A stretch of DNA of 64,000 bases, taken from contig NZ_FUXG01000001.1 of NCBI RefSeq assembly GCF_900167095.1, forward strand, positions 186,001 to 250,000, in the 5' to 3' direction. This DNA comes from Oceanospirillum multiglobuliferum (lineage in GTDB: Bacteria; Pseudomonadota; Gammaproteobacteria; Pseudomonadales; Halomonadaceae). A program made the translations under genes and the position numbers. Shown in pieces: positions 1 through 10,216 of this stretch (positions are counted from its first letter, which is position 1; each line of letters starts with the position of its first letter). A model generated the notes under the pieces. That model had not been told where the DNA came from and searched no databases. It saw nothing but the letters and a program-made list of their open reading frames with translations.

Positions 1-568
1 ACAACCAACCTTTACGAATAGGTCGGCCTGCGATAAACACATCATCTTGAATTTTACGATTACCTAGCAAAGACTCGATCACTTGTAGCTGTTGCTCACG
101 ATCATCAATAGTGCGAGCTAGCTCGTCTATAGTAGAAATAAAATCATCAACTTCAACCGTTATACCCAGCTCGTTAGCCTCTGGACCACCCACTGGTGGA
201 GCTCTATCGAAGTCAAATTCGCCTTCATCTAAATCAGCAATATGGGTTAAACGTTTCCCTAGTGCATCAAGCCGTACCAAGCGTGCCTGTAGCTCTGCAA
301 TTCGTACAGTTAGAGCATCAAGTTGTTCACGAGAGGCTTTTCTTAAGTCATCAATTTGCTTTTTTTGTTCTTGAAGATCATCCATCCACTGCTTCGCAGA
401 TGCATCCGTCATTAGGGGCTGCTCGCTATCTAGCGCCAAATACAGACCCACGCCCCCTACTGATAAAGGTGCTACAATAAATATCGTAACTAGCAAAAAA
501 ATAATCAGCTTAGAAAGGTGAATATTTTTAGATGTTAAATGTTTATCATCAAAAATTACGACATTCAT
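1..568 (-). CDS. M23-family metallopeptidase, N-terminal part (cut by window edge)
   Basis: Only the first ~189 residues are present; the gene runs off the left edge. Starting at the ATG at 568 the product has a short cytoplasmic head, one hydrophobic segment at about residues 19-40 (LIIFLLVTIFIVAPLSV), then a Gln/Glu/Leu-rich coiled coil. After it come GEFDFDRAPPVGGPE and AGRPIRKGWL, which I recognise as the linker that precedes the LytM/M23 domain in inner-membrane cell-wall endopeptidases. The catalytic domain lies outside the window, so activity cannot be checked. A start with AAGG eight bases upstream fits. It is divergent from dciA, as expected for the secA-M23-dciA-lpxC neighbourhood. 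Confidence 0.8.
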   Translation of the reverse strand, partial: MNVVIFDDKHLTSKNIHLSKLIIFLLVTIFIVAPLSVGGVGLYLALDSEQPLMTDASAKQWMDDLQEQKKQIDDLRKASREQLDALTVRIAELQARLVRLDALGKRLTHIADLDEGEFDFDRAPPVGGPEANELGITVEVDDFISTIDELARTIDDREQQLQVIESLLGNRKIQDDVFIAGRPIRKGWL

Positions 569-589
569 TTATTCAACCTTATTTCTTGT

Positions 590-619
590 ATTTTAAATAC
601 TTTTTTCTTGACCTAACAA
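590..619 (-). promoter_or_regulatory. candidate promoter of the M23 peptidase gene
   Basis: On the minus strand TTGTTA and TAAAAT are separated by 18 bases, ending about 22 bases before the ATG at 568. The elements are imperfect and the region is AT-rich, so this is a weak call. Confidence 0.3.
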
Positions 620-631
620 TAGACAGAGTAT

Positions 632-1093
632 ATGCGATCATACCGCTCGACAAAACGCCTGAGTGAAATAATTCATACAGATTCCAGTCTTCTCGGTAAG
701 CTTTTTCATAAAGCTGAAATCTTACAATCTATACAGAAGCAAATAGCATACCTACTACCTGAGCCTTTACAGCACAAGTTTCAACTTGCCAATATTAGCC
801 GTAAAGAGATTGTTATTCACGTACACTCGGCAGCTCTGCTCTCAAGATTTCGGCTTTGTCAAAATCAGGTAATGCAGTTAATTAACAGCCAATACTCATG
901 GGCTAAAATTGAGAAAGTTGTTTTAAAAGTTAGACCCCACCGAGATCAAAACACTTCTATAGCAAAACCTCATAGAATTAAAAGCACTGCTATTGCTGAA
1001 ACCGTATTATCTTGCGCCCAAAGCTGTCACGATACCGAACTTAAAAATGCATTACTTTCCTTAGCTAAACATATCGCGCCAGAGCACTTATAA
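632..1093 (+). CDS. dciA: DciA-family (DUF721) replicative helicase loader
   Basis: A 153-residue basic protein. The N-terminal ~100 residues have the DUF721/DciA pattern: two helices, then a KH-like fold around ISRKEIVIHVHSAALLSRFR. DciA helps load the replicative helicase DnaB in bacteria that lack DnaC. The C-terminal ~45 residues are likely flexible, as in other members. The gene sits between an M23 peptidase and lpxC, its usual neighbourhood in pseudomonads and relatives, and converges on lpxC with a shared terminator. Family assignment rests on fold pattern and context; I found no catalytic motif to test. Confidence 0.8.
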   Translation: MRSYRSTKRLSEIIHTDSSLLGKLFHKAEILQSIQKQIAYLLPEPLQHKFQLANISRKEIVIHVHSAALLSRFRLCQNQVMQLINSQYSWAKIEKVVLKVRPHRDQNTSIAKPHRIKSTAIAETVLSCAQSCHDTELKNALLSLAKHIAPEHL

Positions 1094-1102
1094 TAAAGGC
1101 TA

Positions 1103-1133
1103 AAAAAAAACCTCAACTAGATGAGGCTTTTTT
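1103..1133. terminator. bidirectional intrinsic terminator between dciA and lpxC
   Basis: CCTCA-ACTAGA-TGAGG hairpin flanked by an A-run on the left and a T-run on the right, so it can work in both directions. It sits between two convergent genes, 9 bases after the dciA stop. Confidence 0.7.
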
Positions 1134-1147
1134 CAAATCAAAGAATA

Positions 1148-2062
1148 TTAAACTGCAGCGGCAGCGGGTTTCATATAAGAGATTGGCGCTTCTTCTGCAT
1201 CGTCAAAAGTAATAACCTCATAGCACTCTGGGTGCTCCAATAACTCTCTAAGCAGCTTATTATTTAGCCCGTGACCTGATTTATAGCCCGTAAACTGACC
1301 AATTAAGCTAAAGCCTAATAAGTACAAGTCACCAATTGCATCTAGAACTTTATGGCGTACGAACTCGTCCTCATAGCGCAGGCCGTCTTCATTAAGAATG
1401 CTGTACTCATCCACAACAATTGCATTATCCATACTGCCACCAAGCGCAAGATTTTTTGAGCGTAAGAACTCAATGTCTTGCATAAAACCAAAAGTACGCG
1501 CCCGACTTACTTCTTTAACAAAAGAAGTGCTAGAAAAATCAATCGCTATGTCTTGTTTTTGAGAGGCAAATACAGGATGGTCAAAATTAATAGCAAATGA
1601 AACTTTAAAACCATCATAAGGCAGAAAAGAAGCTTCTTTGTCTGCCTCTGTGACAGTTACTGGTTTCTTGATACGAATAAACTGTTTCGCTTTGTTTTGC
1701 TCTTCAATACCAGCAGACTGCAGTAAAAATACAAATGGCCCCGAACTACCATCCATAATGGGTACTTCGGGTGCACTTACATCAACATACAAATTATCAA
1801 TGCCTAAACCAGCCAAAGCAGACAACAGATGCTCAACCGTACCAACTTTGGCAAGATCATTACCAATTGTAGTAGACAATGTTGTTTCGCACACATTCAG
1901 TGCAGTTGCTTTTATTTCAACAACTGGGTCTAAATCTGTTCTACGGAATATAACACCGGTATCAACCGCAGCAGGACGTAGAGTTAAGTAAACTTTCTGA
2001 CCAGAGTGTAAGCCAACGCCTGTAGCTCGAATGGTATTTTTTAGTGTCCGCTGCTTAATCAT
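1148..2062 (-). CDS. lpxC: UDP-3-O-acyl-N-acetylglucosamine deacetylase LpxC
   Basis: Commits UDP-GlcNAc to lipid A synthesis by zinc-dependent deacetylation in the cytoplasm. I chose the ATG at 2062, giving 304 residues starting MIKQRTLKN, which matches the family N-terminus; an upstream in-frame ATG at 2104 would add 14 residues with no family match. The zinc ligand regions are visible: [13 protein letters not shown] near residue 80 and [10 protein letters not shown] near residue 236. It is the last gene of the dcw cluster, 106 bases after ftsZ. The C-terminus ends in an alanine-rich tail (AAAAAV), the kind of end read by FtsH in enteric LpxC, though that role is inference here. Confidence 0.97.
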   Translation of the reverse strand: MIKQRTLKNTIRATGVGLHSGQKVYLTLRPAAVDTGVIFRRTDLDPVVEIKATALNVCETTLSTTIGNDLAKVGTVEHLLSALAGLGIDNLYVDVSAPEVPIMDGSSGPFVFLLQSAGIEEQNKAKQFIRIKKPVTVTEADKEASFLPYDGFKVSFAINFDHPVFASQKQDIAIDFSSTSFVKEVSRARTFGFMQDIEFLRSKNLALGGSMDNAIVVDEYSILNEDGLRYEDEFVRHKVLDAIGDLYLLGFSLIGQFTGYKSGHGLNNKLLRELLEHPECYEVITFDDAEEAPISYMKPAAAAV

Positions 2063-2125
2063 TGTCACTTCTTTTCGGTTATGTGGAGAACTTTGAGAGA
2101 TCATAACAAATCCCCCAGAGAAGCC

Positions 2126-2156
2126 ACTATAGTTGTCTGTTTCGTTTTGTACTCAA
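2126..2156 (-). promoter_or_regulatory. weak candidate promoter for lpxC
   Basis: TTGAGT and TATAGT on the minus strand with a 19-base spacer, in the gap between ftsZ and lpxC. The spacer is longer than usual, so this is tentative; lpxC could also be read through from ftsZ. Confidence 0.25.
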
Positions 2157-2168
2157 GCAGAAAGAAAC

Positions 2169-3329
2169 TCAGTCCGCTTGTTTACGTAAAAAAGCAGGAA
2201 TATCCAGATAATCCATATCTGACTTACTTTCAGCCTGTTTTTTCACTGTAGACTCTGTTTTACGCGTGATAGCTGGCTGACGGTCAAGCTTTGTATAGTC
2301 TACAGGTGATGCCGCTTGAGGTTTAGGCTCAGATACTGGCTTTTTTACTGGAGCAGCCATCCGTACTTGATCAAGACCTGCTGCAACAACCGTAACTTTC
2401 ACTTCATCGCCTTCATCCATATCAGGATCAATAGAAGTACCAATCACAACTGTTGAGTGTTCAGAGGAGAACTGATTAAGCAAATCACCCACTGCTGTAA
2501 ACTCACCAATAGAAAAGTCTGAGCCAGCTGAGATATTCACCAAAATACCACGTGCATCACGTAGGTCGATATCTTCCAATAGAGGACTCTTAATTGCCTT
2601 CTCTGTGGCTTCAAGGGCTCTATTCTCACCGCTTGCCGTACCACTTCCCATCATTGCCATGCCTTTTTCAGACATAACGGTACGCACATCGGCAAAGTCG
2701 ACATTGATCATGCCTGGACGAGTAATCAAGTCTGCAATACCTTGTACAGCGCCTAGCAATACATTATTAGCTTCACTAAAAGCTTGCAGTAAACTGGTAT
2801 TTTTACCTAAAGCAGATAAGAGTTTCTCGTTAGGAATCGTAATTAACGAGTCCACTTGCTCTGACAACGCACGAATACCTTCTTCTGCAATTGCCATACG
2901 TTTACGCCCTTCAAAAGGGAACGGCTTGGTTACAACAGCAACAGTCAATATACCTAATTCACGCGCAACTTCAGCAATAACAGGTGCGCCACCAGTACCA
3001 GTACCACCACCCATACCCGCAGCGATAAACACCATATCTGAGCCTGCTAGTAGCTCTGCTATACGCTCACGATCTTCAAGCGCAGCCTGACGACCTACTT
3101 CAGGGTTTGCACCCGCGCCTAAGCCTTTGGTCAGCTCGCTACCCAGCTGTAGAATACTTTTAGCTTCAACTTTCTTCAGTGCTTGGGCATCAGTATTGGC
3201 AACAATAAAGTCAACGCCTTCAACATTATGGCGAAGCATATGTGTGACTGCATTACCGCCGCCGCCGCCAACACCGACAACTTTGATAACAGCATTGGCA
3301 TTTGCTGCATTATCTAAAATCTCAAACAT
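2169..3329 (-). CDS. ftsZ: cell division GTPase FtsZ
   Basis: Tubulin-like GTPase that forms the cytokinetic ring. 386 residues. Visible: the N-terminal Rossmann start (VVGVGGGGGNAV), the tubulin signature GGGTGTGGAP near residue 105, the T7-loop segment NVDFADVRTVM, and the conserved C-terminal peptide DYLDIPAFLRKQAD that binds FtsA and ZipA after a Pro/Lys-rich linker from about residue 318. It lies between ftsA (35 bases upstream) and lpxC, the standard order. Confidence 0.98.
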   Translation of the reverse strand: MFEILDNAANANAVIKVVGVGGGGGNAVTHMLRHNVEGVDFIVANTDAQALKKVEAKSILQLGSELTKGLGAGANPEVGRQAALEDRERIAELLAGSDMVFIAAGMGGGTGTGGAPVIAEVARELGILTVAVVTKPFPFEGRKRMAIAEEGIRALSEQVDSLITIPNEKLLSALGKNTSLLQAFSEANNVLLGAVQGIADLITRPGMINVDFADVRTVMSEKGMAMMGSGTASGENRALEATEKAIKSPLLEDIDLRDARGILVNISAGSDFSIGEFTAVGDLLNQFSSEHSTVVIGTSIDPDMDEGDEVKVTVVAAGLDQVRMAAPVKKPVSEPKPQAASPVDYTKLDRQPAITRKTESTVKKQAESKSDMDYLDIPAFLRKQAD

Positions 3330-3364
3330 TTTCCAGTCTCCATAAATGCAAAAATGCAGCTCAA

Positions 3365-4657
3365 TCAGAAGTTACCCTGAAACCAACCCCGAATTTTCCC
3401 GACTATTCCAACTTCATCAGTATCATTAACAGCGTGGTGGTCATCAGTGTGCGTTGTTCTTGACATGCTTGTTCGTACTGAAGAAGTGCGAGATGAAGCG
3501 ACTTCTAAATGCTCTAGGCCATACATCAGAAGGCCAACACCTGTTGAGTATATCGGATTTCCGACTACATCAGATAATCCTTTGATATTACTAGGTGACG
3601 CGATGCGCACTTGCATGTGAAAAATTTCTTCTGCAAGTTGCACAACACCTTCCATCTTTGACGTACCACCTGTCAGCACAACACCAGCAGGTATTAAATC
3701 TTCAAAGCCACTGCGACGGATTTCATCTAAAACAAGTGTAAACAGCTCTTCATATCGCGGCTCAACAACCTCAGCAAGGCGCTGACGGGATAACTCTTGA
3801 GGAGGACGCTCACCAACGCTTGGGACTTGAAATACATGTTCTTCACTGGCGAGCTGAGTCAATGCACAAGCATATTTGATTTTAATTTCTTCAGCATTTT
3901 GCGTAGGGGTGCGTAACGCCATTGCTATGTCGTTTGTCACTTGATCACCTGCTATAGGGATCACTGCTGTATGCTTGATGGCGCCTTCAGTAAAGATAGC
4001 AATATCGGTAGTACCACCACCAATATCTACAATGCAAACCCCTAGCTCTTTTTCATCCTCATTCAAGACAGAGTAGCTAGAGGCCAACTGTTCAAGAATA
4101 ACGCCATCAACTTCCAAACCACAGCGGCCAACGCAGCGCACAATGTTCTGAACAGCGTTCACTGCTGCTGTAACAAGATGAACTTTAGCTTCTAATCGCA
4201 CACCCGACATGCCAAGAGGTTCTTTGATGCCTTCATGGTTATCGATAGCATATTCTTGAGGTAAAACATGGATAATTTTTTGGTCCGCAGGAATAGTTAC
4301 CGCCTGCGCTGAGTCAATGACTCGATCAATATCTGATTGAGTGACTTCGCGATTAGTAGTCCCCACAATGCCATGGGAGTTCATACTACGAATATGACTA
4401 CCTGCAATACCTACATATACCGAATGGATATTACAGCCTGCCATCAGTTCCGCTTCTTCAATCGCACGCTGGATAGATTGAACCGTTGACTCAATGTTGA
4501 TCACAACACCTTTCTTTAAACCACGAGAAGGATGAGAACCAATACCAACAATCTCGATCTCATGATCAGGTGTTAGATGTCCAACAATAGCAACGACTTT
4601 TGATGTTCCAATATCTAGCCCGACAACCATATTGTTGTTTGTCATATTTGCAGCCAT
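3365..4657 (-). CDS. ftsA: cell division protein FtsA
   Basis: Actin-like ATPase that tethers FtsZ to the membrane. 430 residues. Visible: phosphate-1 motif VVGLDIGTSKVVAIVG at the N-terminus, phosphate-2 motif VDIGGGTTDIAIF near residue 212, adenosine motif VVLTGGTSKMEG near residue 326, and a C-terminal amphipathic helix (IRGWFQGNF) expected to insert in the membrane. The ATG at 4657 is used; a second ATG four codons later is possible. Lies between ftsQ and ftsZ. Confidence 0.97.
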   Translation of the reverse strand: MAANMTNNNMVVGLDIGTSKVVAIVGHLTPDHEIEIVGIGSHPSRGLKKGVVINIESTVQSIQRAIEEAELMAGCNIHSVYVGIAGSHIRSMNSHGIVGTTNREVTQSDIDRVIDSAQAVTIPADQKIIHVLPQEYAIDNHEGIKEPLGMSGVRLEAKVHLVTAAVNAVQNIVRCVGRCGLEVDGVILEQLASSYSVLNEDEKELGVCIVDIGGGTTDIAIFTEGAIKHTAVIPIAGDQVTNDIAMALRTPTQNAEEIKIKYACALTQLASEEHVFQVPSVGERPPQELSRQRLAEVVEPRYEELFTLVLDEIRRSGFEDLIPAGVVLTGGTSKMEGVVQLAEEIFHMQVRIASPSNIKGLSDVVGNPIYSTGVGLLMYGLEHLEVASSRTSSVRTSMSRTTHTDDHHAVNDTDEVGIVGKIRGWFQGNF

Positions 4658-4737
4658 AAGCCGGGCATACCCCTCAACGCAAAACGTTAACCATTAACTC
4701 TAAAGAAAAACTCAATCATGCCGATAGATTACAAAGT

Positions 4738-5433
4738 CTATTGTAATCTCTCAACAGAAAAACCGTTCGGATAGCGCATATCAATCAGCCTTACAGTTTC
4801 CCATTGTTCTAGGTGCTGAATCAACTGCTCTAATCGACTTAAGCGCAAATCTGTTTGTTCTCTGCCTAACAACACCCAAGGACCATCCTTAAAGTGTAAC
4901 GACCAAGCCCCATGCCCCGCCAAAGATACTACGTCCACGACCAAGGATGAACTTTGTAAGAAGCGCTGTTTACTTTGCTGATAAAATGCCCAAACCCTCT
5001 CCTCACTACCCGCAGGTCCCGCCAACTTGGGCAGATCGGGATAACTAAACTCAGAATCTGGGAAAAAGGCCGTTAGATTAGAGTCCAACAGCCCATTTTG
5101 CAACCAGTTCGCAACGGGTATTTTTTCTATTAGTTTAATTTCAATTTGTTCAGGCCAAACTCTACGTACCCGCACTTGGTCAACCCATGGTAAAAACTCT
5201 AACTGCTCTTTCACCAAATCCAAGTCTGAGAATAGAAAACCCTTACTCAAGCTCTCCGCAAGCACCCATTGTAAATCTGAGGCAGAAGTTTGACTCAACG
5301 CCCCTACAATTCGAACATCATCAACAGGCCACTTCAATAATGGCTGAATAAACTTATAAGACGCCGCCAGCACGATTAATGCTAGTGTTAATACTAGCGG
5401 GTTAACGAGCTCAAACTGTGATTTTTTACCCAT
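4738..5433 (-). CDS. ftsQ: cell division protein FtsQ
   Basis: Bitopic divisome protein that recruits FtsB/FtsL. 231 residues from the ATG at 5433; a GTG just before it at 5436 is equally possible. One membrane segment at about residues 13-32, a POTRA domain starting near VDDVRIVGALSQTS, and the FtsQ beta domain with PEQIEIKLIEKIPVANW. It follows ddl by 9 bases, so the two are probably translationally coupled. Confidence 0.95.
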   Translation of the reverse strand: MGKKSQFELVNPLVLTLALIVLAASYKFIQPLLKWPVDDVRIVGALSQTSASDLQWVLAESLSKGFLFSDLDLVKEQLEFLPWVDQVRVRRVWPEQIEIKLIEKIPVANWLQNGLLDSNLTAFFPDSEFSYPDLPKLAGPAGSEERVWAFYQQSKQRFLQSSSLVVDVVSLAGHGAWSLHFKDGPWVLLGREQTDLRLSRLEQLIQHLEQWETVRLIDMRYPNGFSVERLQ

Positions 5434-5442
5434 CACTTTTTG

Positions 5443-6384
5443 TTAGCTACCCAAATTCAATGAATAACGCTTTTGTGCTGCATTAATCACAGCCACTATG
5501 AACTCTGCAAAGCTATAGCCTGCGGCGTTGGCTGCCATAGGCACCAAGCTATGGTCAGTCATACCCGGCAAGGTATTGACTTCTAGTAACTGTGGCTGAC
5601 CATTTTGATCGACCATCAAATCCACCCGCCCCCAATCTTGGCACGAAAGGGCTTCAAAGGCCGATAATGATAGAGCTTGCAAGGCTTGTTCTTGAGCACT
5701 TTCCAAACCACAAGGCAGTAAATAACGAGTATCGTTGACTAGGTATTTAGCTTCATAATCATAGAACTGGTGATTGGTTTCTAAACCAATTACAGGCAGA
5801 GCCTGTCCATCTAAAATAGCAACCGTATATTCTTTTCCAGTGACCCATTGTTCGACAAATACCGAACTATCTAAAGCCGCGGCTTTATTAACAGCGTCTT
5901 TAAAGTGGTCAAAGCGCTCCACCTTAGACATACCAATACTCGATCCCTCATGCACTGGCTTAACCATTAATGGCCCAGACAGTGTCTCCCAGACCTCAGC
6001 AAGATCGGTACAACTCTCAACTACACGATATGCTGGCGTTGGAAGCCCTAATGTTTGCCAAATCTGTTTGGTTTTCAGCTTATCCATCGCAAGGGCCGAG
6101 CCTAAAACACCGCTACCTGTGTAAGGTATATTTAAGCAATCCAGCAATCCCTGAATAGTGCCATCCTCGCCACCACGGCCATGCAGTGCCAAAAAAGCGA
6201 TATCAAAAGAAGCAGTTTGTAGCTGTTGCAACCAGTTGCTTTTCGTATCAATGTCTATACCAAAAACATCGATCGAAACACTTTCTAGGGCAGCTATAAC
6301 AGCACGACCACTCTTTAATGACACTTCACGCTCGGCAGATGTACCGCCGTATAGCACCGCTACTCGCATAGTTTGATCACTCAC
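5443..6384 (-). CDS. ddlB: D-alanine--D-alanine ligase (DdlB type)
   Basis: Makes D-Ala-D-Ala for MurF using ATP. 313 residues, ATP-grasp fold: VLYGGTSAEREVSLKSG at the N-terminus, LHGRGGEDGTIQGLL near residue 68, the phosphate-binding loop KPVHEGSSIGMSKV near residue 142, and the metal-binding end LLEVNTLPGMTDHSLVP near residue 270. The gene follows murC with a 9-base gap, as in most gammaproteobacterial dcw clusters. Confidence 0.97.
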   Translation of the reverse strand: MSDQTMRVAVLYGGTSAEREVSLKSGRAVIAALESVSIDVFGIDIDTKSNWLQQLQTASFDIAFLALHGRGGEDGTIQGLLDCLNIPYTGSGVLGSALAMDKLKTKQIWQTLGLPTPAYRVVESCTDLAEVWETLSGPLMVKPVHEGSSIGMSKVERFDHFKDAVNKAAALDSSVFVEQWVTGKEYTVAILDGQALPVIGLETNHQFYDYEAKYLVNDTRYLLPCGLESAQEQALQALSLSAFEALSCQDWGRVDLMVDQNGQPQLLEVNTLPGMTDHSLVPMAANAAGYSFAEFIVAVINAAQKRYSLNLGS

Positions 6385-6393
6385 ACTTTATTG

Positions 6394-7812
6394 TTATAAG
6401 CCCTTTTGGCTTAATTCAACTGCCAACCCACTGATATCACCAGCCCCCTGCATCAAGAGAATATCGCCCTCTTGCAGCACTGAGCTGAGTACGTTCTTCA
6501 GATCATTTTTCTCTTGAATGAATATTGGTTCAACCTGACCACGCTCCCGAATACTACGGCTCAGCGCTCGACCTTCTGCTCCAGGAATAGGTGCCTCACC
6601 CGCGGCATAAACTTCCATCAGCAGTAACTTATCAACACCTGATAAAACCTGAACAAAGTCTTCATATAGATCGCGTGTACGAGAATAACGGTGCGGCTGA
6701 TAAACCATTACCAAGCGACGATCAGGCCAGCCATTACGAACGGCTTTAATGGTTGCTTCAACCTCTCTTGGATGATGACCATAGTCATCAACTAGCATCA
6801 CTTCACCTGTTGAGTGCTGTAACTGCCCCAAAATTTGGAAGCGACGCCCCACGCCGTCAAAGCCAGCCAGACCTTGGCAAATAGCTTGATCACTCACACC
6901 CTCATCACTTGCCACCACAATGGTCGCTAGCGCGTTGAGTGCATTATGTTCACCAGGCATATTCAATATGATCTCTAAATCGACCAAAGGCGCTGGGCGC
7001 TTTGCAGTAAACTTAATTTGAGATCCTTTTTGGGTAAAGTTCATCACTCTATAGTCTGCATCTTCACTAAAACCATAGGTCAATACTGGGCGACTGATTT
7101 TAGGCAGCAGCTCCCTTACCACGGGATCATCAATACAAACCACAGCCAACCCATAAAATGGCAAGTTATGTAAAAAATCAATAAAGGTTTGTTTTAACTT
7201 AGAGAAATCACCACCGTAGGTCGACATGTGGTCTGCATCAATATTGGTGACAATTGATACCATTGGTTGCAAATGTAAAAAAGATGCGTCACTTTCATCG
7301 GCTTCGGCAACCAAGTAACGGCTTTCACCCATCCGAGCATTAGTGCCTGCACTATTTAAACGGCCACCAATCACAAAGGTAGGGTCAAGATCAGCCTCAG
7401 CCAACACAGTTGCCATCAAGCTAGTGGTAGTGGTTTTACCATGAGTACCCGCAACTGCAATACCATGACGAAAGCGCATCAATTCAGCCAGCATCTCGGC
7501 ACGCCGCACTATGGGGACGCGCTTTCTAACTGCATAAGCAATTTCTGGATTATCTGTATTAATCGCAGTGGAAACGACCACCACGTCACTACCTTGTACA
7601 TTTGACTCTTCGTGACCAATAAAAACCTGAGCACCTAAAGAGATAAGGCGCTGTACAGCAGCAGACTCTTTCAAATCAGAGCCTGAAATACGATAGCCTT
7701 GGTTGAGCAATACTTCAGCAATGCCACACATCCCTACTCCACCGATACCAACAAAATGGATCTGTTTGATACGACGCATTTCTGGCACTTGATAACGCAG
7801 CTTCTCAATCAA
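6394..7812 (-). CDS. murC: UDP-N-acetylmuramate--L-alanine ligase MurC
   Basis: Adds L-Ala to UDP-MurNAc, the first amino acid of the stem peptide. I place the start at a TTG (7812-7810) whose last two bases overlap the murG TGA (TTGA junction); GGAGA lies six bases upstream. The resulting N-terminus, [25 protein letters not shown], lines up with the family ([24 protein letters not shown]). A longer ATG frame from 7842 and a shorter one at 7779 are less likely. Visible: Rossmann [17 protein letters not shown] loop [14 protein letters not shown], and [13 protein letters not shown]. 472 residues. Confidence 0.96.
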   Translation of the reverse strand: MIEKLRYQVPEMRRIKQIHFVGIGGVGMCGIAEVLLNQGYRISGSDLKESAAVQRLISLGAQVFIGHEESNVQGSDVVVVSTAINTDNPEIAYAVRKRVPIVRRAEMLAELMRFRHGIAVAGTHGKTTTTSLMATVLAEADLDPTFVIGGRLNSAGTNARMGESRYLVAEADESDASFLHLQPMVSIVTNIDADHMSTYGGDFSKLKQTFIDFLHNLPFYGLAVVCIDDPVVRELLPKISRPVLTYGFSEDADYRVMNFTQKGSQIKFTAKRPAPLVDLEIILNMPGEHNALNALATIVVASDEGVSDQAICQGLAGFDGVGRRFQILGQLQHSTGEVMLVDDYGHHPREVEATIKAVRNGWPDRRLVMVYQPHRYSRTRDLYEDFVQVLSGVDKLLLMEVYAAGEAPIPGAEGRALSRSIRERGQVEPIFIQEKNDLKNVLSSVLQEGDILLMQGAGDISGLAVELSQKGL

Positions 7813-8909
7813 AACTTTTCTCCAAAAACAGCCGCACAGCAATGATCAACTACAGTTTGTGTTGCCATGGGCTGTGCTGCTTTACGGGCATTCAGCCCCA
7901 TCAATACGAGTTGTTCAGGTTCTGCAAACAACAATTGTAAACGCTCTGCAAGATGCTCTACCGACATCTCTTTCTGTGGTAATAAAACTGCCGCATCTTC
8001 ATTTACCAAAAAACGTGCATTTGCCGTTTGATGGTCATCCACTGCAATAGGTAAAGGTACCAAAATCGAAGCTCGACCTGCTGCGGCCAACTCAGAAACT
8101 GTTAAAGCACCCGCTCGACAGAGTACTAAGTCTGCCCATGCAAATGCGCCAATCATATCATCAATAAACTCAACAACTTGTGCTTTAACATTATTCGCTT
8201 GATACAAAGCTTCTGTCGCTTGTAACTTATCTTTTCCAGATTGATGCCAAACCTCTGGGCGAGACTGTTCTGGTAACAGTGATAGTGCTTTAGGTAAAGC
8301 TTGATTTAAGGCTAAAGCACCTAAGCTTCCTCCGACGACCAAAAGGCGTAATGGCTGTGAAGTCTCTGCTTTAGTCGGTAGCGCAAATAGTGCCTGACGT
8401 ACAGGGTTACCCGTTACTAGTGCAACAGACTCTGGAAAAGCGTTTGGAAATGCCGCAAAAGTTTGGCGCGCAATACGAGACAACCAGCGATTAGTCAGGC
8501 CAGCTACAGCATTTTGCTCATGCACAAAGACAGGTATACCGGATAACCAAGCTGCAATTCCACCGGGGCCACTGGCAAATCCCCCTAAGCCCAACACAAA
8601 ATCGGGACGATATTGGCGTAACACCATTTTTGCTTGCCACACTGCACGCAGAATTAAAAATGGCGCCAATAGCTTCCGTATTAACCCCTTACCTCTAACC
8701 CCTACAACTTCGACGCGATTAAGCTTAATCCCCGCAGCAGGCACTAGTTTATTTTCAATACCCTGCGTACTGCCTAACCACTCAACCTGAAAGCCTTTAT
8801 CTTGAAAACACTGCGCCAATGACAATGCAGGTATGACATGACCACCAGTGCCTCCCGCCATCAGCAGTACTTTTTTGCCTTTTGCTGGCAACTGATTACG
8901 ATTGGGCAT
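7809..8909 (-). CDS. murG: lipid II-forming GlcNAc transferase MurG
   Basis: Transfers GlcNAc from UDP-GlcNAc to lipid I on the inner face of the inner membrane. Start at the ATG at 8909 (MPNRNQ), preceded by GAGG at 5 bases; this gives 366 residues and a 14-base overlap with ftsW. Visible: glycine-rich loops [14 protein letters not shown] near residue 19 and [13 protein letters not shown] near residue 190, and the donor-site region [31 protein letters not shown]. Confidence 0.97.
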   Translation of the reverse strand: MPNRNQLPAKGKKVLLMAGGTGGHVIPALSLAQCFQDKGFQVEWLGSTQGIENKLVPAAGIKLNRVEVVGVRGKGLIRKLLAPFLILRAVWQAKMVLRQYRPDFVLGLGGFASGPGGIAAWLSGIPVFVHEQNAVAGLTNRWLSRIARQTFAAFPNAFPESVALVTGNPVRQALFALPTKAETSQPLRLLVVGGSLGALALNQALPKALSLLPEQSRPEVWHQSGKDKLQATEALYQANNVKAQVVEFIDDMIGAFAWADLVLCRAGALTVSELAAAGRASILVPLPIAVDDHQTANARFLVNEDAAVLLPQKEMSVEHLAERLQLLFAEPEQLVLMGLNARKAAQPMATQTVVDHCCAAVFGEKF

Positions 8910-10212
8910 AAGTGCCTCGTCTTTGACTGTTTTGCTGACGCTTAACACGAGTTTCTAAATCAATTCTCAAGGCTATAGCCACCATCACACAGCTAATAAG
9001 CAAGCTACTACCACCATAACTCATAAATGGTAGGGTTAAGCCTTTTGTGGGCAGCAAACCTGTATTCACACCAATATTAATAAAAGTTTGTGCCGCAATT
9101 ACTAGTGCCAAGCCAAAACCAACATAACAATGAAACAATAAACCTATATCGCCAGCCCGCCTAGCAATGGCCACCATACGATAAATCACTAAGCTATAAA
9201 GCAACAAAGTGAGTAATGCACCAATTAAACCTAGTTCCTCCGCCAAAATCGCAAATACAAAGTCGGTATGCGCTTCTGGCAAGTAAAATAGCTTTTGTAC
9301 GCTATTACCCAAACCTAAACCACTCCAGCCACCTCGACCAAATGCGATTAAAGCTTGCGTCAATTGATAGCCCGAGTCGAACTGTGCTGCCCAAGGATCA
9401 AAGTAAGTGACCAAGCGCTTCATACGGTAGGGCTGTAAAATAGCAATTAAACCTGCCATAGAGATGGTTGCACTAAGCAAAAGCAAGAAGCGCTTCATGC
9501 CCACACCAGATAAAAACAGCATGCCCAGCATACTGCCTAAGATCACCATAGTGGCACCATAATCTGGTTCCATGATCAGTAACAGCCCCATGAAAACCAT
9601 AACAGCCAGAGGCTTAATAAAACCAGACCAACGCTCACGTACCTCATCTAAACGCCGGACTAAATAACCTGCGAGATACACAACCATAAACAGTTTGGCA
9701 ACCTCAGAGGCTTGTAGATTGACAATACCAAGGGCTATCCAACGAGAGCTACCATTCACCTCACGGCCAATACCGGGTACAAGCACGGCCATCAGCAATA
9801 AAAAAGCGATCATCAACAGCTCAAAACCGTGATCAAACCACCAATTCATAGGGACTAACAGTATCGCCAAGCCAAGCCCTAGCCCCATCAAAACATAAAT
9901 GCCATGACGCAAGCTAAAATAGAACGGATTACCATAACGCCCACCAGCAACTTCCATAGAGGCAGAGGTCACCATTAACCAGCCCAATACAAGAAGAGTC
10001 AGTGCAGAAAAAAGTAACCAGCCATCAACTCGACGGGTCATTTCACGGTTGACATACTCAAGATTTAGCGCTGAGGTTACAGGCTGAAGAATAAACTTCA
10101 AACGCTGCTGAGTCTCTCCTAAACCTTCTAGTCGGTCTGCATGAGGTGCCATTCGATCTTGCCAACGCTGCTTACGCTGATCAAACCAATTGTTTACACG
10201 TTCAATCAGCAC
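8896..10212 (-). CDS. ftsW: septal peptidoglycan glycosyltransferase FtsW (SEDS)
   Basis: SEDS-family polymerase that works with FtsI at the septum. 438 residues with about ten membrane segments; conserved PDYGATMVIL, GYQLTQALIAFGRGGWSG, EAHTDFVFAILAEELG and TGLLPTKGLTLPFMSYGGSS are all present. I choose the GTG at 10212, just 4 bases after the murD TAA, because GGAG lies 7 bases upstream. A longer ATG frame from 10347 would overlap murD by 131 bases. Residues before the first membrane segment form an unusually long (~75 residue) cytoplasmic head rich in charged residues. Confidence 0.95.
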   Translation of the reverse strand: MLIERVNNWFDQRKQRWQDRMAPHADRLEGLGETQQRLKFILQPVTSALNLEYVNREMTRRVDGWLLFSALTLLVLGWLMVTSASMEVAGGRYGNPFYFSLRHGIYVLMGLGLGLAILLVPMNWWFDHGFELLMIAFLLLMAVLVPGIGREVNGSSRWIALGIVNLQASEVAKLFMVVYLAGYLVRRLDEVRERWSGFIKPLAVMVFMGLLLIMEPDYGATMVILGSMLGMLFLSGVGMKRFLLLLSATISMAGLIAILQPYRMKRLVTYFDPWAAQFDSGYQLTQALIAFGRGGWSGLGLGNSVQKLFYLPEAHTDFVFAILAEELGLIGALLTLLLYSLVIYRMVAIARRAGDIGLLFHCYVGFGLALVIAAQTFINIGVNTGLLPTKGLTLPFMSYGGSSLLISCVMVAIALRIDLETRVKRQQNSQRRGTYAQS

Positions 10213-10216
10213 AAGC

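Noticed and set aside
2605-3090. Antisense open frame within ftsZ
   Set aside because: Ser/Ala/Pro-rich mirror of a conserved gene, no independent support.
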